Shown: positions 1 to 9,268 of the stretch, in pieces
Layout of the letters: every line of letters starts with the position of its first letter
Numbering within the stretch: the first letter of the stretch is position 1
Origin: Psychrobacillus sp044762855
GTDB taxonomy: Bacteria; Bacillota; Bacilli; Bacillales_A; Planococcaceae
Direction: 5' to 3'
Length of the DNA stretch: 64,000 nt
Assembly (NCBI RefSeq): GCF_044762855.1
Contig: NZ_JBIWFB010000001.1
Coordinates: 496,001-560,000, forward strand
The notes under the pieces: generated by a model
Database searches by the model: none
What the model was told of the DNA's origin: nothing
What the model saw: only the letters and a program-made list of their open reading frames with translations
Program-made: the position numbers and the translations under genes

Positions 1-37
1 AGAGTATTCAGAATAATTAACTAGAGGGGGATTTGAA

Positions 38-1255
38 ATGACGGACGGTACAAATGGTAAAAAGAAAAGTATTTTTAGTTATCTTGGTCCTGCATTAATT
101 ACTTCTGCATTAGTGCTAGGACCTGGGAGTGTTACTCTTTCTTCTAAAATAGGGGCAATTTATGGTTCTCAGTTAGTTTGGACGCTTGTTTTGGCAATCA
201 TTTTGATGATGGTTTATACAGAAATGAGTACGAGAATCGGTATAGCAGCGAAGGAAAGTTTTATAGGGGTCATTAAAGAAAAGTGGGGATTTTTTGCGGG
301 GATATTGATAGGGATTGGTGCATTTTTAGTTACTGCATCTTTTCAGGCAGGTAACGCAATTGGGATTGGGATAGCAATATCTACTGTTACTAATATGAAT
401 GCGACTATTTGGATTGTTATCTTTACCTTGCTATCCATTGCATTATTGTTTGCCAAACAATTTTATACGATTTTAGAAAAAACGATGCTTATTTTAGTAG
501 TTATTATGTTAGTTGCTTTTCTTATTACGGTCATACTGGTTCAGCCTTCGTTTGTGGATATATTTAAAGGTTTTATTCCGACTATACCTAAAGGTAGTAT
601 TGGTCTTATTATAGCGCTGTTTGCAACTAGTTTTTCTATTGTTGGTGCAGTTTATCAATCATATTTAGTGAAAGAAAAAGGATGGACGGTTATCGATGCC
701 GATAATGGGCGAAAAGAGTCGTTTCTCGGAATTTTTCTTCTTGGTTTTATTTCATTTTTAATTATGATTACTGCGGCAACTATTTTAAAACCTCAAGGAT
801 TGGTTGTAAATGATGCTAGTGAAATGGGATTAGCATTGGAACCGCTTTTTGGAAGCTGGTCTACTTTTGTATTTATGCTTGGTTTGTTTGGTGCATCTTT
901 CTCATCTTTAATGGGAAATGCCACTATTGGTGGATCTTTATTAGCAGACGGGCTCGGATTGGGAAATAACTTATCGAATATGAAAGTAAAAATTTTTATT
1001 ATACTTGTCATGCTTTTTGGATCAGTGATTGGGATTGTGTTTGGGTCTGCGCCATTAAACTTAATCGTTTTCGCACAAGCGGTGACTATTTTTGTAGTGC
1101 CTTTCATTGCAATAGCTATTTTAGTTGTAGCAAATGATGAAAGAGTAATGGGAGAACTCAAGAATAAGTTGTTGAGTAATATTTTAGGGGTAATTGGATT
1201 GTTAGTTTTAATCTATTTGGCATTTAACAATATTAAGAATATCTTTTTTTCTTAA
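38..1255 (+). CDS. Nramp-related membrane transporter, substrate unclear
   Basis: Predicted polytopic membrane protein of 405 residues with about eleven hydrophobic helices. Overall pattern and length fit the Nramp (MntH/SLC11) superfamily. The first helix carries GPGSVT where classical Nramp proteins have the metal-binding DPGN motif, and helix 6 reads VGAVYQS where an MPH motif is expected, so the usual manganese/iron ligands are absent. The start is the ATG after a GAGGGGG ribosome site. The stop lies 18 bases before an SDR gene, with a DapA-type aldolase next, so transport of an organic substrate or a non-classical ion for that pathway is possible. Family assignment is moderately sure; substrate is unknown. 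The promoter lies outside the window. Confidence 0.75.
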   Translation: MTDGTNGKKKSIFSYLGPALITSALVLGPGSVTLSSKIGAIYGSQLVWTLVLAIILMMVYTEMSTRIGIAAKESFIGVIKEKWGFFAGILIGIGAFLVTASFQAGNAIGIGIAISTVTNMNATIWIVIFTLLSIALLFAKQFYTILEKTMLILVVIMLVAFLITVILVQPSFVDIFKGFIPTIPKGSIGLIIALFATSFSIVGAVYQSYLVKEKGWTVIDADNGRKESFLGIFLLGFISFLIMITAATILKPQGLVVNDASEMGLALEPLFGSWSTFVFMLGLFGASFSSLMGNATIGGSLLADGLGLGNNLSNMKVKIFIILVMLFGSVIGIVFGSAPLNLIVFAQAVTIFVVPFIAIAILVVANDERVMGELKNKLLSNILGVIGLLVLIYLAFNNIKNIFFS

Positions 1256-1273
1256 AGGATTTGAGGAGGACTT

Positions 1274-2293
1274 ATGATGAAAACAGTGGAAGAATTAGAG
1301 AACTTAATGACAGAACCATCTGCAGCATTGATTGATGATATGTTAAAAATAGAAGGTAATATTATGATTTTAGGAATTGGTGGAAAGATGGGGCCAACAC
1401 TTGCGGTTAAAGCCAAAAAAGCAATTGATAAGGCGGGGATAGATAAAAAAGTAATTGGCGTTTCACGTTTCTCCGATGGATCATTGAAAGAGGAGTTAGA
1501 GAGTTTAGGAATTGAAACGATTGCTGCGGATTTATTGGATGAAGAAGAGTTAAAGAAACTACCCGTAGAGAAAAATATAATTTATATGGCAGGTAATAAG
1601 TTTGGAACAACTGGTAATGAACACTTTACTTGGACTATGAATACGTATCTGCCGGGGAGAGTTGCAGAGCATTTTAAAGGTTCTAACATCGTCGTTTTTT
1701 CGACTGGGAATGTGTATCCACTAGTACCGGTTGCTTATGGTGGTTGCGATGAACTTCACCCCGTCGCACCAGTGGGGGAATATGGTCAATCATCATTAGG
1801 AAGGGAAAGAGTGTTTACTTATTTTTCTCAAAAAGATCATACTCCGCTAACAATATTCAGACTGAATTATGCGATTGATATGAGATATGGTGTTTTGCTC
1901 GAAATAGCAAAATCTGTTTATAATGAGACTCCTTTAGACTTATCGATGGGTCATGTAAATGTTATTTGGCAAGGAGATGCCAATGAATATGCAATACGTT
2001 CGCTTTTGGTAGCAAGTTCTCCTGCTACAATTTTGAATGTAACTGGTCCAGAAACATTATCCGTCAGATGGCTTGCCAATGAGTTTGGACGCTTGTTTGG
2101 AAAAGAACCGATTTTCACAGGGAAAGAAGAGGAAAATGCACTATTAAACAATTCTAGTAAAGCACATAAATTATTTGGATATCCAAGCGTTTCAATAAGA
2201 GAAATGATTGAATGGACAGCAGACTGGGTAGCGAATGATGGTGAAACGATAAATAAACCGACACATTTTCAAGAACGAAAGGGGGAATTTTAA
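1274..2293 (+). CDS. NAD-dependent epimerase/dehydratase-like (extended SDR) protein
   Basis: A 339-residue cytoplasmic protein with an extended-SDR layout: a nucleotide-binding glycine motif GIGGKMG near residue 35, a STGNVYP strand near residue 143, and a YGQSS motif where active SDRs have Y-x-x-x-K. The catalytic lysine is therefore replaced by serine, which may mean altered chemistry or a binding-only role. It follows the Nramp-like gene with an AGGAGG site and abuts the DapA-family gene directly (stop then ATG), so the three are probably co-transcribed. ATG 1277 is an alternative start. Likely role is sugar or sugar-acid modification; the substrate cannot be told. Confidence 0.75.
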   Translation: MMKTVEELENLMTEPSAALIDDMLKIEGNIMILGIGGKMGPTLAVKAKKAIDKAGIDKKVIGVSRFSDGSLKEELESLGIETIAADLLDEEELKKLPVEKNIIYMAGNKFGTTGNEHFTWTMNTYLPGRVAEHFKGSNIVVFSTGNVYPLVPVAYGGCDELHPVAPVGEYGQSSLGRERVFTYFSQKDHTPLTIFRLNYAIDMRYGVLLEIAKSVYNETPLDLSMGHVNVIWQGDANEYAIRSLLVASSPATILNVTGPETLSVRWLANEFGRLFGKEPIFTGKEEENALLNNSSKAHKLFGYPSVSIREMIEWTADWVANDGETINKPTHFQERKGEF

Positions 2294-3352
2294 ATGACAC
2301 TCTCCCATGAGTTAAAGGCACTTTTACATGAAGGGGCATTTATTCCGGCACATCCCCTTGCATTGACACATGACAAGCAATTGGATGAACTAGCACAAAG
2401 AAGATTGACTAGGTACTATTTAGAAGCAGGTGTTGGTGGAATTGCCGTAGGTGTCCATACAACCCAATTTGAAATTCGGGACCCCGCATTTAATTTGTAC
2501 GAGACTGTTCTGCGACTGGCAATGGAGGAAGTGAAGCAAGCAAAAATAGAGCGACCGTTTTTAAAAATAGCAGGGGTATGTGGGGAGAAAGACCAAGCGA
2601 TTGCTGAAGTGAAGTTAGCAAAAGAGATTGGTTACGATATGGTATTATTAAGTAACGGTGGATTGAATGATTATTCTGAAAGTGAACTACTCGAGCGTAC
2701 AGTAGAAGTTGCAAAAGAATTACCTGTCTTTGGTTTTTACCTTCAACCCGCTGTTGGTGGGAGAGTTTTTAGTTATAATTTTTGGGAACAGTTCGCTAGT
2801 ATCCCAAATGTAATGGCTATCAAAGTTGCCCCTTTTAATCGCTATCTCACATTAGATGTCATTCGGGCTGTCTGTGCTTCTCCAAGAACAGAAGAGATTG
2901 CTATCTATACGGGGAATGACGATAATATTATTGCAGATTTATTGACGTCTTATAATATTGAAATAGACGGAAAAAAAGTATCGAAACAAATTGTTGGTGG
3001 TTTACTTGGACATTGGTCTGTATGGACACACACAGCAGTAAAGTTATTTGAACAACTAAAGTTAGACCGTCGTCATGACCAAGTGGATAAGAAATGGTTT
3101 TCTGTTGCACAGGATGTGACAGATTGTAACTCAGCATTTTTTGATTCGAAAAATGATTTTAAAGGAAGCATTGCGGGAATTAATGAAGTGCTAGCTAGAC
3201 AAGGGCTCCTAAAAGGCAACTGGTGTTTAATGGATCATGAAGTACTAAGTAAAAATCAGTCGGAAGAAATTGACCGAGTGTACGCAACTTATCCGGAGTT
3301 GCATGATGATGAATTTGTAAAGTCTTTTCTAATGAAGGAAAGCGTACGGTAA
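2294..3352 (+). CDS. Dihydrodipicolinate synthase (DapA/NAL) family lyase
   Basis: A TIM-barrel class I aldolase-like protein of 352 residues, longer than the ~300 usual for DapA. A FGFYLQPAVGG segment occupies the place of the family tyrosine loop, and AIKVAPFNRYLT carries the likely Schiff-base lysine near residue 178. The catabolic setting (SDR, permease, Gfo/Idh oxidoreductase) argues for cleavage or dehydration of a keto-sugar acid rather than lysine synthesis. The ATG directly follows the upstream stop, and the ribosome site GGGGGAA lies inside the preceding gene, which suggests translational coupling. A strong hairpin follows the stop. Family is fairly sure, substrate unknown. Confidence 0.8.
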   Translation: MTLSHELKALLHEGAFIPAHPLALTHDKQLDELAQRRLTRYYLEAGVGGIAVGVHTTQFEIRDPAFNLYETVLRLAMEEVKQAKIERPFLKIAGVCGEKDQAIAEVKLAKEIGYDMVLLSNGGLNDYSESELLERTVEVAKELPVFGFYLQPAVGGRVFSYNFWEQFASIPNVMAIKVAPFNRYLTLDVIRAVCASPRTEEIAIYTGNDDNIIADLLTSYNIEIDGKKVSKQIVGGLLGHWSVWTHTAVKLFEQLKLDRRHDQVDKKWFSVAQDVTDCNSAFFDSKNDFKGSIAGINEVLARQGLLKGNWCLMDHEVLSKNQSEEIDRVYATYPELHDDEFVKSFLMKESVR

Positions 3353-3357
3353 GAAAG

Positions 3358-3397
3358 AGGAAAAGACACATTCATTAGGGTGTGTCTTTTCCTATTG
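3358..3397 (+). terminator. Rho-independent terminator after the DapA-family gene
   Basis: A perfect 13-bp stem (3358-3370 with 3381-3393) around a 10-base loop, with a T-rich 3' arm. It separates the first three genes from the regulator gene that follows on the same strand. Confidence 0.8.
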
Positions 3398-3410
3398 GAG
3401 GTGAAAATTC

Positions 3411-4733
3411 ATGGAAACAAATATAAAGGTCGGAGTGATTGGTCCACTTTGGATTCGTGAGACACTCATACGATGTTTTGATCTTTTTCCAACAATCCTA
3501 CCTATTTTCCGATTATCAGATGAAATTGAAGAAGCAAAAGATTTTACAGTGGAGCTAAGAGAATCCGTGGATTGCTTATTTTACTCTGGTAGAATACCTT
3601 ACTTAGTCGCAAAAGAAGAAGTACCGATCGATGTACCTGCCTTTTATATTCCTTTAAAAGGATCAGGACTTTATCAGGCTCTTTATAAACTAAAAGGAAA
3701 AAATAATCTCGCCCATATAAGTTTTGATGGAATTCCAAATGAATATATTGAAATCGTTAAAAATAACTTGGAAGAAACATTTACTTATACTAATTTTAAA
3801 GACATTGTTTCTGTGGATAATGTGAATGGCATAGTAGATTACCATCTTAACAATATTGCAAAAGATACATCGACAGTTGTTATTACAAGCTTAAAATTAG
3901 TAAGTGAGTCGCTTACAAATAAAAATATAACAAATGAATGGTTAAAGCCATCTGAAGAAGATACTATTGTTGTGATTGAAAGAATGCTTTTAGCAACAAA
4001 TCAGCGAAAGCAAAAGGAAATGCAAATAATACTAGGAAGAATTTTTATAGAAAATTCAGCAGTTAAGATGAATGAATTTATGACAGAGCATCAAGTCCAA
4101 AAAAGAAATCATGATATTTATCGAATGTTACTTCATTTTGCGGAGCAGATGAATGGTTATTTAACCGCTCTAAGCAGTGATGAATATTTATTCGTAACAA
4201 ACCGTGGGGTATTTGAACGGATAACAGAGGGATATAAATCTCTTCCTATTTTAAATGAAGTAAAGAAAAAGTTAGGAGTCCAGCTGTCAATTGGAATTGG
4301 ATTTGGTTTTACTGCACTAGAAGCTGGTTCCCATGCAAGGGTAGCTTTAACACAAGCAAGGGATAGTGGAGGTTCTTGTTGTTTTATCGTAAGAGAGGAT
4401 CGAAGCGTATTTGGACCGATCGATATAATCGCCCCCATGAAATATCCTTTGGCCGTGACCGATCAACTATTAATTCATCAAGCGGAACTAACAGGAATGA
4501 GCGCAGCGAATATAGAAAAGACGATAGCTCTAATCAAACGAAAAAAGAAAAATGAATTCACCGCCCATGAATTATCTTCTGTTTTGGGAATCACACCACG
4601 AAGCGCACATCGTATCGTTCAATCATGGTTAGATGCTAGCTTAATAGAAATAATAGGAACAGAAAAAGTATCCAAAAGAGGACGACCACGACAAGTTTTT
4701 TCTCTATTAAATGACAAGGGGATGTACTTATGA
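3411..4733 (+). CDS. Transcriptional regulator with degenerate GGDEF-like domain and C-terminal winged helix
   Basis: A 440-residue protein. Residues about 1-150 are an undefined sensor region. Residues about 200-350 resemble a GGDEF/nucleotide-cyclase fold, with SIGIGFGFTALEA and a glycine-rich turn but no GGDEF signature, so it is probably not an active cyclase. The last 80 residues look like a winged helix, with ELSSVLGITPRSAHRIVQS as the recognition-helix region and RGRPRQVF as the wing. It starts after a GGAGG site just behind the terminator of the catabolic genes and overlaps the next gene by ATGA, so regulator and oxidoreductase are coupled. It probably controls the neighbouring catabolic genes; the effector is unknown. 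Confidence 0.65.
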   Translation: METNIKVGVIGPLWIRETLIRCFDLFPTILPIFRLSDEIEEAKDFTVELRESVDCLFYSGRIPYLVAKEEVPIDVPAFYIPLKGSGLYQALYKLKGKNNLAHISFDGIPNEYIEIVKNNLEETFTYTNFKDIVSVDNVNGIVDYHLNNIAKDTSTVVITSLKLVSESLTNKNITNEWLKPSEEDTIVVIERMLLATNQRKQKEMQIILGRIFIENSAVKMNEFMTEHQVQKRNHDIYRMLLHFAEQMNGYLTALSSDEYLFVTNRGVFERITEGYKSLPILNEVKKKLGVQLSIGIGFGFTALEAGSHARVALTQARDSGGSCCFIVREDRSVFGPIDIIAPMKYPLAVTDQLLIHQAELTGMSAANIEKTIALIKRKKKNEFTAHELSSVLGITPRSAHRIVQSWLDASLIEIIGTEKVSKRGRPRQVFSLLNDKGMYL

Positions 4734-5599
4734 ATATCGGCTTAATAGGTTTGGATACATCTCACAGTGAGATTTTCACAAGATTGTTAAATGATCACCA
4801 CGATCTACATTATATTACAGGTGCGAAAATAACTCATTCAATCCCCACGTATTCAAAAGATTTACCAATTAGCAGCAACCGATTTTCCAATTATTTTGAA
4901 ATCGTAACAAATAAATATGAGGTCACACCAGTTGAGAACTTGGAACAATTTATGAATGCTGTTGATGCAGTTATTATTGGAACCGTAGACGGTAGAAATC
5001 ATTTAGATTGGTTTAAGAAAATTGTCGCCTATAGAAAACCCATTTTTATAGATAAACCAATTGTGATGAGTAGCGTTGAGATGGGAGAATTGATCGAACT
5101 AACTAATAAACATAATACGCCTGTAATGAGCTCTTCGTCTTTAAGATTTTCAGAATCTGTCATGAAAGTCGCGAAGGAACCTAATATTCGTAGTGGTTAT
5201 TTTTTCGGGCCCACTCCTTTACAAGTACAAATGCCAGGTTATTTTTGGTACGGTATTCACTTGCTCGAAATGGTAGTTACTATTTTCGGTTCCGAAGTTG
5301 AACAGATGAAACTGGAAGTACAACCAGATTGTGAATACCTTCATCTCCGCTTTACAAATGGCAAACATGTCCTCATTCAAGGAGAAGACGACTGGCATAA
5401 CCGCTTTGGAGCAGTCCTTCATTTGCCTGATCAAGTACATCTATTAAAACTATGGGAAGAACAAAAACCTTATTATGCAGGACTAATCGAACATGTTGTC
5501 CAGTTTTTTAAGACGGGTATCTCACCGGTGCCGCTAAAAGAAACTGCGCAGATTATAGGACTTATTGAAAAGATTAACCGATTGAAAGGTATTAGTTGA
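4730..5599 (+). CDS. Gfo/Idh/MocA family oxidoreductase
   Basis: A 289-residue protein with an N-terminal Rossmann fold (MNIGLIGLDTSH) and the family FIDKPI segment near residue 105, where the catalytic lysine of Gfo/Idh/MocA enzymes sits. It is shorter than the ~340 residues typical of the family. These enzymes oxidise or reduce sugars, inositols and related alcohols with NAD(P). It overlaps the upstream regulator by four bases (ATGA). Together with the SDR and DapA-family genes it suggests a sugar or sugar-acid route. Substrate not deducible. Confidence 0.75.
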   Translation: MNIGLIGLDTSHSEIFTRLLNDHHDLHYITGAKITHSIPTYSKDLPISSNRFSNYFEIVTNKYEVTPVENLEQFMNAVDAVIIGTVDGRNHLDWFKKIVAYRKPIFIDKPIVMSSVEMGELIELTNKHNTPVMSSSSLRFSESVMKVAKEPNIRSGYFFGPTPLQVQMPGYFWYGIHLLEMVVTIFGSEVEQMKLEVQPDCEYLHLRFTNGKHVLIQGEDDWHNRFGAVLHLPDQVHLLKLWEEQKPYYAGLIEHVVQFFKTGISPVPLKETAQIIGLIEKINRLKGIS

Positions 5600-5655
5600 G
5601 TTTTAAAGCGGTATAGAGCAGGGACCTATCCAATATGGCACTGTACAAGCATAGA

Positions 5656-5664
5656 TGATATAAT
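5656..5664 (+). promoter_or_regulatory. Extended -10 promoter element for the SLAP gene
   Basis: TGATATAAT is a consensus -10 hexamer with the upstream TG of an extended -10. The -35 region is weak. It lies about 36 bases before the SLAP start codon, with a GAAGGGAATG ribosome site in between. Confidence 0.5.
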
Positions 5665-5699
5665 GGACGTACAGTTTTTATATTGAAGGGAATGTACGT

Positions 5700-6542
5700 A
5701 TGTTTAAACCAACAAGAAGGGCCAATCAGCCAAAGTTAAACAATAGATTAAAAACAGTTTTAGAATTTAGTGAACACTGGGATATGGATCAACAAGAGCG
5801 TTACGTTTACCAATATTATCACAATAAATTAAAAGGTTTAGACCCAGACCAAATCAATATCCATGGTGTGAATTTGCATAAAACCGGTGACGGCTTTATC
5901 ATGACGGCAATTATCCGCCATTCACTACAAAAGAAGTTAAACCTACAAGATATAAGATTAGTTGTGCGTGATAAAGAAGGAAGAGACTTGGCGCGTAAAG
6001 ATTTTAGTATGGAATTATTTGGCGTGTTGAACTCTTTAAGAGCTCGTCCATGGTTATTCGAATTTGATAGCGGTTCTTTATTAGTTCCAGAAGAGGAAAT
6101 TAAAGACCAAATGGAATTCGAAGTAGTTTTTGAGATGCAAGAACCTGTAAGATCAGAATTCTATTTACAACTCGATGCAAACTGGTCAGAACAATTATCA
6201 GATGAGCAAAAAGAAGATTTACAAAAAACGCTTGATTCTTTAGAGCCTATCCAAATGGAAACTATTTCTGTCTCTGCATTTAACTTAGCAGAGCAAGAAG
6301 ATGGCGTACATGTAAATGTGCTAATCCGTAATACGTTCACGACTGTAGTAACACTTGAAAACTTACCACTTCAATTGTTCGATGCAAAAGGTGATTTAGT
6401 TGCACAACTAGGATTCCCACTAGCACAATTTGAACTAAATCCAAATTACGGTCGTCCAGTAAGCTTGTTCTTCCCTAAAGATGTATTCAAGAAAGAAAAT
6501 CCAGACTGGTCTGATTGGAAAATTGAAGTAACTCCACAATAA
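5700..6542 (+). CDS. SLAP-domain protein (S-layer assembly / accessory Sec system type)
   Basis: A 280-residue protein made of two similar beta-rich SLAP-type domains, roughly residues 25-140 and 155-280. Each opens with an EQ-rich helix (for example SEHWDMDQQERYVYQYY) and continues with a NIHGVNLHKTGDGFIMTAIIRHS-type strand pattern, shortened here to key residues. No signal peptide is visible, which agrees with cytoplasmic SlaP-like partners of SecA2 in S-layer export. No secA2 or S-layer gene is adjacent. It has its own promoter and terminator, so it is monocistronic. Domain recognition is good; the precise role in this organism is inferred. Confidence 0.7.
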   Translation: MFKPTRRANQPKLNNRLKTVLEFSEHWDMDQQERYVYQYYHNKLKGLDPDQINIHGVNLHKTGDGFIMTAIIRHSLQKKLNLQDIRLVVRDKEGRDLARKDFSMELFGVLNSLRARPWLFEFDSGSLLVPEEEIKDQMEFEVVFEMQEPVRSEFYLQLDANWSEQLSDEQKEDLQKTLDSLEPIQMETISVSAFNLAEQEDGVHVNVLIRNTFTTVVTLENLPLQLFDAKGDLVAQLGFPLAQFELNPNYGRPVSLFFPKDVFKKENPDWSDWKIEVTPQ

Positions 6543-6548
6543 TAGTTG

Positions 6549-6584
6549 AAATCCTGCAGAGAATAATTTCTGCAGGATTTTTTG
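6549..6584 (+). terminator. Terminator after the SLAP gene
   Basis: A stem of about 12 bp (AATCCTGCAGA pairing with TCTGCAGGATT) with a 7-8 base loop, followed by a run of T. Confidence 0.85.
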
Positions 6585-6589
6585 CTTGC

Positions 6590-7200
6590 TTGATGAAGTT
6601 ATAAAATAGATTCTAAAATACTTACTATTTATATAACTTCATATTCATATATTTGTGCTCTTAGGACATCGAATATATAAAGAACCCATTGCATTTTGAC
6701 CTACGTTTTGATGATTAATGCTTTTTTAGGCTCAATTATTTCATTAGTGGCTTTTGTTACCCATTTGGTAAGGGACTCCTTCGGAAAACTCCGACTCTCT
6801 TTTGCAAGATGGTGTTTTGCAGAAAAATAGGGCAATCGAGCTCGCGCAAAACCTATTGGACTTGCTCAATACAATCGGGGATCTAGCTGGTTAAACAAAA
6901 TAAGTGATACATCATGAAAAGAGGCAATTAAATGGAAACGGAGGACCTGTTATACCCTGAATATATCCAATGAACAAATCAACAATGGCTAGAAGAAATA
7001 TTAACTTACCCCAGGGGCTAAATAAAGCTGAAAAAGAAACTGAAATGCAATACAGTGGGTCTTTATTCTTTGGTAGAAGTCCGAAGTAGAGCTTCAGAAA
7101 AAACTAGATGTTTTGATAAAAATGATATCTAAAGTGTTCCTGATACACCTGAAAAATAATTTAGAGTAGTGTATTAAAGTCCGTCTTAAAAAGGAATCTT
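6590..7200. other. Gene-free stretch with possible decayed coding sequence
   Basis: I find no intact gene. On the + strand around 6690-6830 there is an uninterrupted stretch of roughly 45 codons reading as a hydrophobic segment and then a basic one, without a ribosome site and ending in a stop. Around 6930-7090 short reading frames in changing phases look like a gene broken by frameshifts. No family could be recognised. Confidence 0.35.
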
Positions 7201-7202
7201 AA

Positions 7203-7237
7203 TGATTAAAGGCCTCCTCAAACTATGAGAAGGCCTT
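7203..7237 (-). terminator. Terminator of the minus-strand chemoreceptor gene
   Basis: An 11-of-12 bp stem (7209-7220 with 7226-7237, one G-T pair) and a 5-base loop, directly downstream of the minus-strand stop codon. The T tract is short. Confidence 0.65.
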
Positions 7238-7241
7238 CACA

Positions 7242-8927
7242 TCATATTTTAAACTGTTGAATAATCTCTTGTAGGTTCACAGCCTGTTTGCTTAAATCGC
7301 TAGCGACTGAATTGATTTCCTCCATTGTCGCCAGCTGTTCTTGGACGGCAGCAGAGTTTTGTTCAGCTTGACTAGAAGCTGTATCTGATTGAGCAGCGAT
7401 TTCTTGCACCGAAGCAACGACTTGCTCGGCACTTGCTGAAATTTCTTCCGTAGCAGCAGATATTTCTTCAATTTGACCGTTCATCGTTTGGACTGCGCTC
7501 ACGATTGTCGAGAAGGCAGTGCCCGCGTCCTCAATGACCTGAACGCCCTGATCCACATTTTTCAGACTCTCCGAAACCGCTTGTTCAACGTTTCTAGTGT
7601 CATTTTGGATATTCATTGTCAGGTTGACGATTTGTGTAGCTGAAAATTTGGATTGCTCGGCAAGTTTTCGTACTTCATCTGCTACAACTGCAAAGCCTTT
7701 TCCATGCTCACCAGCTCGAGCTGCCTCGATAGCCGCATTTAAAGCAAGCAAATTCGTTTGTTCTGTAATATCAGTAATGACTCTTGTGATATTTTCTATT
7801 TCAATTGTTTGCTTACTCAATTGCTTGATTAACTCATTTGTTTGATAAGATGAATCGTAAATAAGACCCATTTGTTCCTTAGCTGACTTTACAGATTGTT
7901 GACTATCCCCTGCAAGCTTTTCTGTTTCTACTGCATTTACTAGGAGTCCTTGTGCAGATTCTGCTATACGTTGGACACCAGACGCCGTTTCTTCCATCGC
8001 CATTGAACTTTCTTTTGAGGAAGTTGCCGTGGTTTGAGCACCACTCCACATCGATTCCATATTGCTGCTTACTTCTTTAGAAGCTATTGTCACTTCTTCC
8101 GTGCTTGCAGATAACTCCTCCGCAGATGATGTAACATGAAGTGCATTATCATTTATACTGCCGATTAAATTGCGTAAATTTTGCTTCATTGTATTGAAAG
8201 AGTTTGCCAAATCTCTTAGCTCATCCTTAGACTTAATAACGATATCTTCTTGCGAAAGATCCCCCTCCGAAATGATGGATGTTGCTTTTGCAAGTCTTCT
8301 CACAGGGCGGGAAATAGTCCAGTTAATGACTGTTGCAATAATGAGTCCCAGTATTACATCTATAATAGTGCCTAAAATTAGTGTCCGCTTAGACATTAAC
8401 GTCGCCTCTTCAGATACTTTCCGTTCCTGTGCAATATGCTCATCTTGATAAGCGACCATTCCTCCAGCCGCTTCGTTAATGACCCTATTAGCATCATTCA
8501 CAACCGTATTGATCAATACAATTGCTTGCTCTTCCTGTCCCTTTTTTACGTGGTCAATAACTTTTGATACCTCCTTGTCAAATAAAGGAATAGTATCTTG
8601 TATTTCTTTAATAAAGCCTTTCATCTCTTTAGAAGAAACCATTGTAGATAATTCCTCGACGCGGTCTTTTAACAACTGCTGTCTTGTTTCTAAATTGGAA
8701 AGTGAAACTTCGTCGTTGCTTAAGACATAGGCTCTTGCAAATAATCCTTGTGATGCTACTTGTAGCTGAATGTCGCTAGCCAATTGCGACTGTTTAATAC
8801 GATAATCGATCATATGTTGATATTCTTTACTGACTTTGTCGACCTGTATGATACTAGTGACAGCAAAAGACAGTAGAATAAGCAAAATGATTATGAATCC
8901 TCCATAAATTTTCTTTCCAATTGTCAT
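7242..8927 (-). CDS. Methyl-accepting chemotaxis protein
   Basis: A 561-residue transmembrane chemoreceptor. It has an N-terminal membrane helix (about 8-30), an extracellular helical bundle of the 4HB type to about 180, a second membrane helix (about 182-205), a HAMP linker, and a long cytoplasmic signalling coiled coil. The hairpin tip that contacts CheA/CheW is recognised by the conserved run EHGKGFAVVADEVRKLAEQ. Glutamine and glutamate pairs flank the tip as possible methylation sites. The start is an ATG behind a GAGGAG site. No che genes adjoin except a CheY 45 kb away. The ligand is unknown. Confidence 0.92.
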   Translation of the reverse strand: MTIGKKIYGGFIIILLILLSFAVTSIIQVDKVSKEYQHMIDYRIKQSQLASDIQLQVASQGLFARAYVLSNDEVSLSNLETRQQLLKDRVEELSTMVSSKEMKGFIKEIQDTIPLFDKEVSKVIDHVKKGQEEQAIVLINTVVNDANRVINEAAGGMVAYQDEHIAQERKVSEEATLMSKRTLILGTIIDVILGLIIATVINWTISRPVRRLAKATSIISEGDLSQEDIVIKSKDELRDLANSFNTMKQNLRNLIGSINDNALHVTSSAEELSASTEEVTIASKEVSSNMESMWSGAQTTATSSKESSMAMEETASGVQRIAESAQGLLVNAVETEKLAGDSQQSVKSAKEQMGLIYDSSYQTNELIKQLSKQTIEIENITRVITDITEQTNLLALNAAIEAARAGEHGKGFAVVADEVRKLAEQSKFSATQIVNLTMNIQNDTRNVEQAVSESLKNVDQGVQVIEDAGTAFSTIVSAVQTMNGQIEEISAATEEISASAEQVVASVQEIAAQSDTASSQAEQNSAAVQEQLATMEEINSVASDLSKQAVNLQEIIQQFKI

Positions 8928-8929
8928 AT

Positions 8930-9190
8930 AACTTACTCTCCTCGTGATGTAGGTAAAGACAGAAGCTATTCTTCTTATACCGAATTTACCTTGCTATAAA
9001 ATCTCTCTATATAACTTCTATCGGTTCTTACGTTTTACATTAAATAGGATATATAAATAAAGTTATTTCTCATATTTATTGGTCGAAAAATTTAAATTTT
9101 TCCAATAAGTGATTTATGCAACTAATAGTAGCAGGATTCCAAAACTAAAATTGGCTATTGGGAGTAAATATTTTGATAAGAAATACCACA
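8930..9190. other. Divergent intergenic region
   Basis: AT-rich DNA between the minus-strand chemoreceptor and the plus-strand nucleotidase. Apart from the promoter just downstream of it, I see nothing definite. Confidence 0.5.
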
Positions 9191-9219
9191 TTGAGAGGAA
9201 AGCACCAGAATGCTATACT
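9191..9219 (+). promoter_or_regulatory. Sigma-A promoter for the 5'-nucleotidase gene
   Basis: TTGAGA at 9191-9196 and TATACT at 9214-9219 are separated by 17 bases. The start codon is 50 bases further on, with an AAAAGGGGATG ribosome site between. Confidence 0.7.
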
Positions 9220-9268
9220 TATTTAGTTAGTCTTAAAATTCAGAACAAAAAGGGGATGATTTTGGAAA

